DNA of 64,000 nt. Origin: Sipunculus nudus. Taxonomy: Eukaryota; Annelida; Sipuncula; Golfingiida; Sipunculidae. Under the pieces are notes generated by a model, which was not told where the DNA came from, made no database searches, and was given only the letters and a program-made list of their open reading frames with translations. How positions within the stretch are numbered: the first letter of the stretch is position 1; each line of letters begins with the position of its first letter. Both the position numbers and the translations under genes were made by a program. Of this stretch, positions 1-11,699 are shown in pieces. The DNA is taken from positions 62,964,800 to 63,028,799 of the forward strand of contig CM049314.1 in the NCBI GenBank assembly GCA_026874595.1, given 5' to 3'.

Positions 1-327
1 GGAATTTCATTAATTTAAAAAAAATGATTTATTCTTTAACTTGAGGATGTTCAGGTAACAAAATCAAATAAACTTTTTAGTTTCAGTTTCAGTCATTATT
101 ATTTTTGCCAAAGAGGTAATGTTTTTAGCCCTGTCTGTTTGTTTGTTTGGCTGTTAGCAGGATTAATCATCTGGTGAACCAAATTCCACTACACTTTTTG
201 GACGGTTAGAAGACCATATTTAATCTTGGTCTGGATTATTATGAGAGAGGAATCCGGTAGGTTTGGTTTGTTTTGGCGGAAGGTATGCGCTCTGCCAAGA
301 ATAAGTCTAAATATCTTGTAATTTCAG
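1..327 (+). other. Upstream intron of gene A
   Basis: Non-coding stretch before the first visible exon of the phosphatase gene. It ends in the acceptor AG at 326-327, after a T-rich run. No signal-peptide exon with a donor of the right phase (one base left over) is convincing here, so the first exon probably lies left of the window. Confidence 0.6.
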
Positions 328-700
328 GACATGCGTACAAATTTCTCTCCATTGGAGACTGGGGTGTGGGTCGTCAGGAGCAGTATGACGTAGCCAATCA
401 GATGGCCACCTGGGCCCAGAGCAACACTTACGATTTCATCGTTTCAACAGGGGACAACTTCTACACCCTCGACGATCCTCCAATCGACTCCACTTCACAT
501 CCGTATTTCAACGAGAGGTGGCGCTACGTGTACAATCATACCTCCCTGCGCAACCTCGACTGGTACATTTCTCTCGGTAACCATGACTACTGTGACCTTG
601 ACCCAGCTTCTGCCCACGGTCAATGTGAGTGGGTGCAAGTCCAGTTCGGTACTGAGGAACCCCGTTGGAAACTGCCGTACTTGTGGTACTCTATCTACAG
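328..700 (+). CDS. Purple (tartrate-resistant) acid phosphatase gene A, exon 2
   Basis: First visible coding exon of a metallophosphoesterase of the ACP5/TRAP type, secreted or lysosomal enzymes that hydrolyse phosphate monoesters at a binuclear metal centre. The reading frame starts at FLSIGDWG (GDWG near 355), continues through GDNFY (about 451-465; metal Asp and the Tyr ligand that gives these enzymes their purple colour) and GNHDY (about 576-590). WYISLGNHD and RWKLPYLWYSIY are family landmarks. The acceptor is AG at 326-327 and the exon begins with two bases of a split codon, so the missing upstream exon must end in phase 1, as the signal-peptide exon of gene B does. The donor is GT at 701; the codon split with the next exon gives Arg. 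GNHD is followed by Tyr, where gene B and the human enzyme have His. Confidence 0.9.
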
Positions 701-1159
701 GTCTGACTGACACATTTTTTTGCTATAAATTATCGATGTAAATAAATCTGTTTTGCATACATACCTGACCACATTTTTGACAACTCCAGCACATTGGTCT
801 AAAAGACCATACAGAACTCTGTTAAGAAAATACTTACAAGGTGGCTCCCAATGTTACTCATTTTCCAGAGAATTAAAAGCCTAGTTCTCTCCCAATCTGC
901 AGATGGCAGCACCTCCCGGAGCAAACTGTGGAAAAGGCACACCTCTCACAGCATCACAATTTTATCTCTGCAGAAAACAAAATATCTTTGCATGGTTAAA
1001 ATCTTAAATCCTGTATCATCAAAAAAAAAAAAAAAAGAAAGCCATATAATATTGGCCCTTCTATTTATTTGAGGGTGACAAACTTCAGCCGGCCTGTCAT
1101 ATTACATATAGTTCCTATACAAATTTGCCAATTCCTTTAATTGTCGCTCACACCTGCAG
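701..1159 (+). other. Gene A intron (phase 2)
   Basis: Short AT-rich intron with a poly-A run near 1021. The acceptor is CACCTGCAG, ending at 1159. No other feature seen. Confidence 0.75.
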
Positions 1160-1327
1160 AGATACCCCTGCCGGCCGAATGCACATGGTTGTCGTGGACT
1201 CCGAAGATCTGACTTGGGATAAGAATAACCGGACACTTCAGTACGAATGGATCGACAACGAGCTGGCAAACAGCCAGGGTGACTTTACTATTGTGGTTGG
1301 TCACCACCCAATCTACTCCGCAGGACG
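1160..1327 (+). CDS. Acid phosphatase gene A, exon 3
   Basis: Continues the phosphatase: DTPAGRMHMVVVDSEDL, then WIDNEL and the metal-ligand motif VVGHHP (about 1296-1310). In mammalian TRAP the stretch between the LDT-like motif and the QLxWL-like motif is about 14 residues longer and forms the protease-cleaved repression loop; here it is short, so that loop looks largely absent. Acceptor AG at 1158-1159 and donor GTAAGT from 1328 keep the frame: the terminal CG plus the A of the next exon make Arg, followed by YGPDF. Confidence 0.9.
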
Positions 1328-2130
1328 GTAAGTTATACACTGCAAAAACTGTTATAGACAAAATTGTTTAAGAAGAAAAATGTTTTTCTGATCAGAAATC
1401 TTCAAGAAAATTTATCCTAATTTCCTTAAGACAAGATATATTATCTTGTCAGAAGAATTTTCTTGACCATTGTAAGACAAAAATACTTACTGACTCCAAA
1501 GAAAATATTTTATTGTCATACGATTTGTTTTTTTTTTTTATAGAAAGACATTTATTTTTGTTATTTGTCAGCAAATGCACTGTGGATGAGAGATGGGGTT
1601 TTTTTCCTTGCGATAAGAAAGCTTTTTCTGATAACATGAAAAAGTATCTTAACAGAAAGAAAAAAATATTGTTTTAGGAAATAATTTCTTTTCCATTACA
1701 AAAAAAATTTTCTTGCCCCACTCACATGAAAAATGTTCTTGCCACAAGTTTTTTTTCCTATAGTATGAAATATAGGGAGTAGAAAATTTATCTTCTATTT
1801 TTGGCTGTGTACTCACCGGGGAGTGATTTTCGAATCAGACCTACAGGTTGGATAGACAGTATTATAATATAACTATTATAACACAGAGAGTAGACGGTTG
1901 ATTAGAATATAAATTGGTCTATCATGAATGTCTGAGCTGCATAGTCAATGTGCATAGGTCAGTCATGTAACGTAGGGCAGATTCTATAGTTAAATCCTCG
2001 CGGGTATAGAAATTAATGACGAAAATAAAATAAAACTAAAATATCAGCAGAACCTGATAAAAGCCCTCAGTCTGAGGAACAGTGTGTAGGAGTGGTAGCA
2101 GTTACAAGTCCGAAACATCAGTTCTCTCAT

Positions 2131-2134
<4 letters not shown>

Positions 2135-2190
<56 letters not shown>
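2135..2190. repeat. (TA)n microsatellite
   Basis: Uninterrupted TA dinucleotide run inside the long intron of gene A. Confidence 0.95.
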
Positions 2191-2193
<3 letters not shown>

Positions 2194-3284
2194 CTTATTT
2201 ATTTAACATGGATTGTACATATAGTTATCATAACTAATCAAGGCACTCTCCATGGCCCCGATTATGGCGTTCGGTAGTCTGTAGAGGTGGAGCAAACCGG
2301 AGAACCTGGAGAAAACCACCAGCCTTGGACGGGCAACAACAACCCACTCTGTATCTGTATATATGCCTCTTGACCAAGTGGTAAATTTGAACTAGAGATG
2401 TTTGAAGTACTGTTGTACGTCTGGTGACAGAGGTGATATAGATCTGTATGATGATTAAACACTGTGTAGGGATTTCCTGTAAAACATAAAGTTTTTATCA
2501 ACACGAGAGTTCACATATGACCCATCTTTGTACCTGATTAAGAATGTCTTGTTGTACAGTTCAACTGAAGAAATGAAGTACCTATGTTTTATTCCTGTTT
2601 AGATATCCTGTTCGTAGGGCAAACATTAAAAAATCGATAATAATTCATAAAAATTGAGATATTGTAGGTGGTGCCACAACCTGGTGCAGATGTAACGGGT
2701 AATCAAGGGAATAAACACACCATATTTCATTACGATCTATGGAGGTTCCTGAAAAATAAGCTCACAAGGTGTTTATCTGTGAACAGCTATGTGACCTTGA
2801 TAAGTAGGTCACGAGGACCCGTCTTCGAACTTGACCGTGATTTTGTTGAAATGCATGTGCTCTGAAGATATGAAGCACCTATGTTTAATCTTTTTAGCTA
2901 TCTTCTCAGAAGGTATAAGTTAAGGGACGCCGGACGGACGGATGGCCGGCACGGGTGACGACTTGGCCTATAGCCCATCACTTTATATAGGCTGTAGTTA
3001 ACAAATTGACTTGTCAACAATGCCATATGGTATTCATTTTCTAAAATTGTTGACACACTAGATCAATCAGATATTTATACTGATTATCGCTTAACAATTC
3101 TGAAGAAAACTCAGTTGGGTGTCAAGGTGGCCCAAGGCACTCTCTAGGGCTAAACGAAACAAACTGTTTTCGGTCCCTCAAGGTGGCTTTTAACACACTT
3201 TCGATGTTAACAAAATATAAAAATACCGAAATATGCCAAATCCAAAATGGTGAGCAAACACGAATTCTTCCATTAAAGACCATA

Positions 3285-4046
3285 CTATGGAAGTGGTTAT
3301 TTTGGCGTGTCTGAATTTTCGCGCATTTTTCATTTTAATGCATTAGCGCAGTTCGAATTTTCGCGCAAATCCGTATGTAAGGTGATAAACTGTATATCAA
3401 ATTATTAAAATATTTATAAAAGACAGGTTTGTAACGTAACCTAAATCCCACCTAACAACCTTCGGGTGACCGCCTACATGCCACGGGCGACTGGTCGAGC
3501 ACCGTGACCGCAAGATGTGAACAATACGTAAAAATTAGGACGAATCACGTCGATGATGCAATGGTACTGCAAGCAGCTACGTTTTTGACATCTGAGTGAG
3601 TTGTTGAATTTCTCTACAACAACAACTGTGATTTTACTAACCAGAAGCAGCCAACTATGTCTGAACAACAAACAGAACTGACAACAGCCGCAGGTCGCTC
3701 TCAGCCCAGTCGTACTTCAAAGCTAGGGGAAGGGTTAGGGGTGTCTTAAAAGGCTACTTATAGTTTCACAGTTGTTTCTACAAATCACCATAAAGGAGAG
3801 GGGTCTTTCTTGAGAAATCATTGCTATGAAAATTTTTGACAACATGACTGCTCTAACATTCTGGTTGAAGAAGCCTCCACTCCATGCATGGGGGGATTAC
3901 CAGGCACACCTGACTGTGTGTCATTCGAGAACGCTGTAATCTTCCGAACGATTGCATAAAATTTACGCGTGTTCTTATTTTAGCGCAAATCTGGCTCCCG
4001 TTAAAACGCGAAAATTAAATCCCCGCTAACAAAACCACTCCCACAG
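3285..4046. mobile_element. TA-flanked MITE with TTTTCGCG inverted ends
   Basis: The left end (CTATGGAAGTGGTT, then an ATTTTCGCG block) matches the reverse complement of the right end (CTGTGGGAGTGGTT, then ATTTTCGCG). TA dinucleotides flank both ends (3283-3284 and 4047-4048), which fits a TA target duplication as in Tc1/mariner-type elements. At 762 bp with no transposase ORF it would be non-autonomous. The ends are diverged, so it is old. Confidence 0.6.
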
Positions 4047-4359
4047 TATATAGCAGGTAGATATAATATAACTCAAGAGCAAGTTTTGTCAGTACATAAT
4101 CCAGATAATTCTGAAAATGGAATATAAGAATCGTCTATACAGATCATATGTATAATGGATAAAATATGGTGTCATTATGACGGCCATATTTGCAGCCATT
4201 TTGAATATTTTAAGGACACTTTATAACGTTAACTGTATAGGTGTCCGGATACCCACATCTCAGGTATAAAACAAGGTCATTATAAAGAACTACCCGTTAT
4301 ATATGACTACATGATGGGGAAAAAAAATTGGCCCCGATATTAGCCCCCATCTCCAGTTT

Positions 4360-4990
4360 CGCATATTTTCGGCTACTTGTTTATCTCAGCTGACCGGAAG
4401 TGATCTGAGTTACAGCGATCAATCTTTGTCCATCATCCGTCCCTCTGACCAGGGTGGTCGTACAAAAACTCACTGGACACCTGAAATTAGGTCACTGCGG
4501 CCTATAGGCTATTCTCCGAGGTATGAGGCCTGTTTTTGCACCCAAGAATAATTAGAAATTTGATACAAAAACTCCAGGATTTGAACTAACTAAGCATTGA
4601 TTGTCATAAACCCTGCAAATTTGTAATGAACCGTTTCATTGGTTCCTGAAGACTGTTGGTGCCACTGGTAATTTTTTCTTCTAAATTTAAGACATTTCCC
4701 CGTTATTTTTAGCCGTCAAGTAAGAGCAATCGTATAAGTTTCTCAGCTGTGACTTCATCTGTTGACCTGAAATTCATTGGTCATGACTAGTTTTATTAGC
4801 TCAGCTGACTTTCAATCATCTGAGCTGTTGCGATCACTATTTTTCCGTCGTAAAGAGGGTAGCCGGGGGGGGGGATTTCGCAGGGGCCATCCTACCCCCC
4901 CCCCCCCCCACCCGCACCGATAAAATTTTCTAATAACCAATCAAGAAATTCCTGTCACTGGTAACTGCAAATTGTGGACCTTATTTCTAT
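4360..4990. repeat. TCAGCTGA-type dispersed repeat, copy 1
   Basis: Contains the landmarks ATCTCAGCTGAC, CCATCATCCGTCC, ATTAGGTCACTG, TTGGTGCCACTG and a second AGCTCAGCTGACTTTCA. The same landmarks in the same order occur at 45634-46170, so this is one diverged dispersed family of unknown class. A poly-G and a poly-C tract lie near 4865-4910. Confidence 0.55.
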
Positions 4991-5103
4991 ATAAAGCATT
5001 TCATCAGGTTTGATCCTGCAAATTTAGTATTTTTTAGTATTTAATCATCATGTACAACTGATATTTCTAATTGGAATAAAAACATGTAATGTGTTTTATA
5101 TAA

Positions 5104-5146
<43 letters not shown>
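5104..5146. repeat. (TA)n microsatellite
   Basis: TA run with a few interruptions inside the long intron of gene A. Confidence 0.9.
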
Positions 5147-5149
<3 letters not shown>

Positions 5150-6758
5150 GTTAGGAAGATAATCATTATAAGATAGTAAAGACTAGTACGTAAGTGACCG
5201 TGCATCGCTTATACACAGGAGCTGAGATAGAAAGTAATTTTAGAATGAGATTGGCAGAACAGGTGCAAGTGTTCTGGTAATGAATGGGCAGGTATATTAG
5301 TCTCAAGGTGATTTAAATTTATAGACATGATCATATTAGTGTCTAACGAAAGGTTACTTGCATTGTAATTAGAAAAAGATTAGAGTATAGAACAAGATAG
5401 AAAAAAGGCTGTTTGTTGGGATTAAACAATAAAGATAAGTTGTGGATGTTGTGTTATATATATTTTAATGTACAAATAATGGTATACCGAAGGTACAGAG
5501 TAAAGTCCTCACCCCCAATTTCTTATAAAATGGGGAACGTAACGGTTCTAGAGATGCCACTGCCTTTTGTGGAGTTGTACAGAGTTTCCCCACAGTAGAA
5601 AATAAATAAGCAGGTAGTAAGTTAGGAAAGGAGTCTCTCCTCCAGGATCAATCGACGTACTACACAATTCTTTGACCAGCTCAGAGAACCGAGGTCTGTT
5701 CATAGTAAGGTCGGACCGTCGAGTCAACATAAAACAGTGTTAACTACAGAATTTCGTATCAGGATCGGAGCGTGAGAACGCTTAAGGAGAGTGTGATGTG
5801 TTTCATCGGTGTAATTTCTCCAAATTGGTGATAGCGGTGGAGAATCCGGGTACGAATAAGACACAGTATACGATGATATAAATTGAAGTTCTCACATGAT
5901 TTACTCGCTGTTATATCAGTGTACTGATATAAGGAAATAACGTGTGTCTGTTCTCTTACTGAGCAAAGACCACCACCCATTCGTCCACAAGAACTGAATG
6001 GAACTGCAGGAAGTTTAAACTTGGAGTAGGGAAAGGGGAGGGGGTGACAGCATCTTAATATTTATATAAAATACTTTAGTATTTTAACGCTTTTCTAGCT
6101 GAATGATTGTGAATTGATACGAACATTTAAATAATATTTTTTTAAACAAAACCTTGATTTCAAATTGTAACGATTTTAAGAGTATGTTTTGGCTTGCACT
6201 GAATTTCACAGGAATTGCCGGGGCTATTAGAGTAAGATTTTAATTTCTTTTCCATGTCTTCATGCATCCTGGACTTCAGCATACTGAAGTATTTTTTACA
6301 GTTCCCCGATACTTTTTTTCTTTGCAATGTTATATTATTACAGAAGCAGATCGGTCGGGGGGGGGGGGTTCCAGGAGGTAAGGACCCCGCCTTTCAGCCG
6401 AAGCAAACTATTTTAATGGATTTCAGACCAATTTTGTGTCATGGGCCCCCCTTTTCGAGCCCTAGGGACCTTTTTAAGTTTTTTCATGAGTCCTCCTGGG
6501 TTGGTCTTCTCCTTTTCCTAATTCCATGATCGGCCCTGTGTAAGCACAGTTTTTACAGAGTAAATTTAATGCATATCATTTTCTCTTCCACAGTTCGGTC
6601 TTTCAGATTTTCAGATGATGGCTGAACTAGCACACATCATTTACCAGATTACGTCAGTTGGATTGAACGAGTTCGTTATTGCTGTATTTGATAAACATTC
6701 GCTTCGTGCGACCTATACGTGAATTTTCACAGTATATTAATTATTTTCTCGGGTACAG

Positions 6759-7003
6759 ATACGGTCCAGACTTCCAGATAATCGATGAGCTGGAACACAT
6801 TATGTACCAGCGTAACGTTCAGGTTTATCTGGCCGGGCATGACCATAATCTTCAACATCTCCAGTACCTAAACGGTACAGGACCAGAGTTCGTCATCACC
6901 GGCGGCGGCGGGAGGCGTCTGTACATAAGGGATACCACCGACCAGGAATTGGAAGAAGTTGGAGCTCGGCTTGTACACTTTGAATACGACTGGGGCTTTA
7001 CAG
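6759..7003 (+). CDS. Acid phosphatase gene A, exon 4
   Basis: Encodes YGPDFQIIDELEHIM, then VYLAGHDHNLQHLQYLNGTG (GHDH at about 6835-6846 supplies the last two His metal ligands), a glycine-rich VITGGGG turn and HFEYDWGFTG. The acceptor is TACAG ending at 6758; the donor follows GGCTTTACAG at 7004. Splitting at phase 1 after GFTG is the same position used by gene B. Apart from the missing signal-peptide exon, the visible coding parts add up to about 297 residues, near the usual family length. Confidence 0.9.
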
Positions 7004-7549
7004 GTCAGTTATACAAGTCAAGTTTCCATTAGGATCTTGAAGGTTACTTTTTTAACTTTTAAAAGATGTTAGTAAACGGGGCTTAAAAGGGTTCTTAATT
7101 CATAAAGAGAATTAACTGATATCAATTAATAAAAAGGATCAGATAAAGAATTATTTGATACCAGTGAATAAAATAAATCTGAAAGAAAACTAATTGATAC
7201 CAACGAATATATACCGATTCGGCTGCGGACCTATTATTTATATGGTCTCTGTCTTTGTTAAGAATATAAAGGAATTCTTGAGTCTTTTAGAAAATATTGA
7301 ACTCTTAGGCGTACCCTTTACTTAAAATTAATGAATGTAGGTTAAGATCTCGTGTGCATGGTTTTTTTTTCTTCATTATACGTGAATATATTTACATCTG
7401 TGTAGGTGACAAATTTCTATGAACAGAACCACTACAAGATGTGAGTAAGCAATAAACATGGTAAATTACCTTGACAACATCACCATATAAATCATAGGTA
7501 ATTAAATTATAATACTTGAATAATATTTGATTATTTTATACTGTATTAG
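7004..7549 (+). other. Gene A last intron
   Basis: AT-rich intron, acceptor TATTAG ending at 7549. Near 7110-7210 short diverged repeats of AATTGATACCA(A/G)(T/C)GAATA occur. Nothing else seen. Confidence 0.7.
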
Positions 7550-7656
7550 AGGTTGAGTTAGTTCCCGGTCAGATTATTCTTCGGCACATAAACGCGGAAG
7601 GCCAAGTCGTCCATACGGTGAACCGTGACATTAGACCGCCGTCCACAAGGAAATGA
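7550..7656 (+). CDS. Acid phosphatase gene A, terminal exon
   Basis: C-terminal exon reading EVELVPGQIILRHINAEG and ending in PPSTRK and a TGA stop at 7654-7656. A beta-strand-rich tail after GF(T/A) with a small Gly-containing turn is the usual end of TRAP proteins. No transmembrane or KDEL-like tail is present, consistent with a secreted or lysosomal enzyme. Confidence 0.85.
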
Positions 7657-7702
7657 GTCTATATGAGGGCCGGCAGACACGGACACGGCCAACTGGACTT
7701 CT

Positions 7703-7708
7703 AATAAA
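7703..7708 (+). terminator. Polyadenylation signal of gene A
   Basis: Canonical AATAAA 47 bases after the stop codon; a short 3' UTR is implied. Confidence 0.7.
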
Positions 7709-7855
7709 CTGACTTGGGATCATACCTTAGCGTTTTGGGTGGTTATTTGTGAAATTTAGATCAAACTTGAAACAATCATAACAAAATAAACAGGGTACAC
7801 ATTATTTTAAACTACTTTGACAACTATATTTCTTTATAAACCATGGTATACTTTG

Positions 7856-8040
7856 CCAGGCCGTTGCCAGAAAGTACCAGTATATGACGGGGATTTGTCA
7901 TCTTGCTTTTAAGATATTCATTTCAAATAGATTCCTTTACATTTAATCTAACACTGGCAGGCCGTTAACAGAAAGCAACAGTATTTCCCGGAGATTTGTC
8001 ATATCGTTTGCCGTATAAGATACGCATTTTACACAATTTG
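7856..8040. repeat. Two-unit tandem repeat, about 110 bp
   Basis: GCCAGGCCGTTGCCAGAAAG...GGATTTGTCAT at 7856 recurs with substitutions at about 7967 (GGCAGGCCGTTAACAGAAAG...GAGATTTGTCAT). No coding potential. Confidence 0.6.
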
Positions 8041-8249
8041 CCTTTAAATCATTTATACATCTATCTCGGTAAGTAAAACACAATTAACAGCAGGTGTATC
8101 TTTCTAAGATGTGACATTTTATGAACACACTGGGCCAATGGAAAATAAATTAACCGATATAAGCGTAAAGATAATATGACCATCGTCTATCCTGAATAAA
8201 AACTTATGCACATTTTAGAAACTAAGTTGCAGTGGATAAACAACTTAGT

Positions 8250-8806
8250 AGGAATTTATATTGGACTGATACAGTTTATTTCGCGTCGTTACTCCAGTCA
8301 TAAGGAGAATTCTGCTGCAATGGCTATCCATCCTATTAAAACATGTGTGCATAGCCGTTGTCGTTATCATTAGGCTTGAAAAGAAATGAATAAACGTGAC
8401 TTTACAAAGCATAAATCTCATATCTATGGTTATCGTCTTAAGTTCCTCACATGACTTGGCTGTTAATCTCATATGACCCCCCCCCCCCCCGCGAGAGATA
8501 CTTTGCATGTGGTCAGAAACAGAGGCGTCAATACATTTTTTTGTTGTTGTTTTTCCTGTTCCATTTTTATTTCATGTTTCAAATGATATTTAATTTTTTT
8601 ATTGAATCAAAATTTAAAATTCAGTTTAAGGTTTCAAAATGATATATACATTTTTTTATTTAATCAAAATTTAAAAATTCAGTTTTCAGAAAAATGATAA
8701 AAGAAACCGCTATTGAGATATATTTATATTGGACTGATACAGTGTATTTCGCGTCGTTACTCCAGTCATAAGGAGAATTCTACTGCAATGGCTATCCATC
8801 CTATCC
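8250..8806. repeat. Direct repeat pair of about 83 bp
   Basis: A block starting TATATTGGACTGATACAGT and ending GGCTATCCATCCTAT occurs at about 8256-8335 and again at about 8723-8803, nearly identical, with a poly-C run and AT-rich filler between. It may be the two ends of a decayed element or a local duplication. Confidence 0.65.
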
Positions 8807-10629
8807 GTTATTGATTTTAGCCCATTAAAAGTGGTTTGCTGTAACTGGTCGCTTAAAATTGTGTACAACTTAAAATTTTAAAAGTAATAAAAAATTTAAG
8901 CTTCATACAAAAATGAATGTGAATTTCAAGAATACAGTATCACCAGAAAGAGCTTTGTTGTGGGAAAGAGCTGTGTTTATGGGATCTAAAAAGCACCTGA
9001 AACAGCTTTTGGATTGATTTTAAGTTTAGGGGATTTTCCAGGAATACTACCTTGATACATAATTAATATTACATTAGAATCATTAAAAAAAAGCAAAAAA
9101 GAAAATAAAAATAATACTATGCAGTTTAAATTTGCATTTTGAAAACCTGGGAGGTAAACAAAACAAAAAATAAAACATATAACACCACCACCAGCAATGA
9201 TATTTAGCAAGAGGCAAATTTAAATAAAAAAAGTGCACGACAGACAGATTTTGATTGTTGATCATATTTTGTTAGCATGGGAACATCGACCAGTCTTGAT
9301 TATAATTGACGGTGCCACTCGACCTTTATCACGGAACTCCTTCTCCATCAATCTTGAGACATTTAATATTAAGGCACGAAGGGGCTGTTGTAGTAGCATC
9401 TATCAGAAACTACGCATATCTTCACATTAGCATGTATCAAACAGGGAAACCTGTTCCATGGAAAATCTACAAGTCGGATGTCAGAGCTGGCAAAAGCTCT
9501 ATATCTAAAATTAAATTTACCAGATTTTAAATGACATATATTTTATGGGATCTATAATGAATTATGAACACATTTTGATGATTTTAGATATAGGAGTTTT
9601 TGCCAGTTCTGCTACATTAAGGGTACACTATACTGATACAATTGTATCATCAACAGACTTATTTAATATGGAATGGTCTAGCCATGAAAACATTCCACAC
9701 AGCCGGAGACTAGAGACGGCCCGATATAACTGTTGTTTCTTACAAATGACTTGACAAGAGTATTTTCCATTTCCATAATATAATATTCCCTTTGAATCTC
9801 TTATCTCACAACAATGAATGTAAGAATGATTCGATCTCACTGGTTCTATCTCACCTTCAATCAAAAAAACTTCCGATTTAAGTGAGAGGTGCTGTTGGTC
9901 AGCTCTGGACATTCTGCTGACAGTTCAGCAACAGGTCACACGTGCTTCACACAGATCACGATTTTTTTCAAAGCCAAAATCACACATTCACGTTACTGCT
10001 CACGATATTCCCCTGATTATTACGGTGCTATAGACCCGTCTCAAACCGTGTTGATACGTGTTCGCGCAAATTTCTACGGCAAAAGTGATTTGCCACGGTT
10101 GTACTAGGGTTTCACAGGTTGTCCCAAGGTATCACCATGACTACACCCCGGTAAAAGCCGGTCATGAGACGGATGTTCTACGGACCACCGCGCTAAGCGA
10201 CGGTATACGGGAACAGTGCCGACACACACCACGGTATCTCCAAGCAGCATCAAAGGGTTAATAAGGTTTGTCAAGGTTACCCACGATTCTGATAGGGATT
10301 GGCCACAATACTGACACGGTGGTGTTACGATTCTTCCCCGGCGGGTGTTGGATATTATACTTCTATTATTACCAAAGCTAGCCTATATTTGATTTTAATA
10401 GGCTATAATTATCTCTTTAGTGGACAATTTACTTTAAGTTCAGGTAATTTAACTAAATTAACTATTTATCAGCATTATGGACATACTTTAGCACAGAATT
10501 TTATATATATATACACACACACAGAAAAATATATCTTATTTAGCATCTCAATAAAGCGTCCATTTCTATATAATGGCCAGTTTTGGAAATTCTCATTTTT
10601 CTACTATTATTTTATTTTTTTTTAATGTG
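8807..10629. other. Intergenic, no recognised feature
   Basis: AT-rich sequence with only short chance ORFs in both strands. A less AT-rich island at about 9880-10340 shows no conserved domain in any frame. A CA/TA microsatellite lies near 10500. Confidence 0.5.
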
Positions 10630-11580
10630 ACACCTCTATTGTCTCTTAACTCAAGTGGGCACTTTGGTCCAGCTGCATAGGAAGCGCTGAAGAATGAGAC
10701 AAGTCTGTCAACTTCCAAAGTAGGTGACTCTGATGTTTCACTTGATGATGAAAACGATATAGGTGATAGAGACTACCTTTTAGGTTAAACTCAGGAGCCT
10801 GAAATTGATCAGGACAACTTCCTTGTTGAAACTAGCATCTCTTTAGAAGATGCGGAACAGTGTTGATCTTTAGTTTTCAAGAAATTGACATTGATCATAA
10901 ACAAAAGTTTTGCAAAACTGCTCCTTAGGGAGCTCCTCTTGAAAAAAAAAGAAACAGGAAATTTACCCCAGTCTACGTAACTGTGAGCGTCTCGCTGTGC
11001 CCAGGGTTAATTCTGAAGTACGAAGGCATCTAAACACACTGCAGAAGAAAAGAGGAAAAAAGAAAGGTAAACGTGCAAAAGCCTATTATTAAGGCTGCTG
11101 ATGCATAATGTCAGCTTACTGATAATGCCATAAGTTGCTTGTCTGCGCTCTAAACCCTAGATGTAAAGGGGCTAATTTAGAAGGCAGTGGATGCCTTGGC
11201 CTTCATGGGGCATGCCTCTTATGAGTTATTATTGAAAAGGAGGGAGATGATAAATGTCCTCAAGATATAATGTGCATCAATATGTTCTTCTGCTGAGAAA
11301 GTAACATAATTCTCTTTGTGGCGAGCATCAGAAAAACTCTGACAGATCTAAAACAGGCTAATCGGGTAGGGAGAGAGACACATGGCTAACGTTAATAAAA
11401 ATGGATGGAACTCTGACAAACATAAAAGCATGAGGCAAGGCCACGAAAAGAAATTACTTCCAGGAGAAGACAAGGGAGGGGGAGAGAAAGTAGGACCTCC
11501 ACTGGTAGACAAGAGTACACCTGTGAAGGTGAGGAAAACTGTTTTCAAGAAAATTCATAATCAGACATTTTTGTGATTTT
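10630..11580 (+). pseudogene. Decayed DIRS-type Gag region (probable)
   Basis: Broken reading frames with stops and frame changes. Readable pieces include an acidic tract (VSLDDENDIGD), a PIIKAADA-x-CQLTDNAISCLSAL stretch that resembles the helical core of DIRS-element Gag proteins, and a basic tail. The link to DIRS rests mainly on its position directly upstream of the clearer RT/RNase H remnant. Confidence 0.5.
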
Positions 11581-11699
11581 GTTACTGAGACCCTAATGTT
11601 ACTGAACTAAAAAAAAATTACAGTTTTTAGTAGTGGTCGGTTGAAACACTGTGCAAGAGAGGGAAAAGATAACATCGCAAACTAATATTATTACTCCTT

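Larger units (their letters stand above)
1328..6758 (+). other. Gene A long intron, repeat-filled
   Basis: A 5.4-kb intron between GTAAGT at 1328 and the acceptor ending at 6758. It holds a (TA)n run, a TA-flanked MITE (3285-4046), a TCAGCTGA-type dispersed repeat (about 4360-4990), another (TA)n run, and a poly-G tract near 6357. Around 2505-2625 and 2840-2920 two diverged copies share the core GAAGTACCTATGTTT / GAAGCACCTATGTTT. No host exon was recognised inside. Confidence 0.7.

Noticed and set aside
119-160. ATGTTTTTAGCCCTGTCTG as a signal-peptide start for gene A
   Set aside because: Reads MFLALSVCLFGC then a stop, and no GT donor in the right phase precedes the stop; the repeated GTTT looks like simple sequence.
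10058-10261. Coding island near 10.1 kb
   Set aside because: Higher GC and open on two frames, but no motif, no splice structure and no supporting neighbour.
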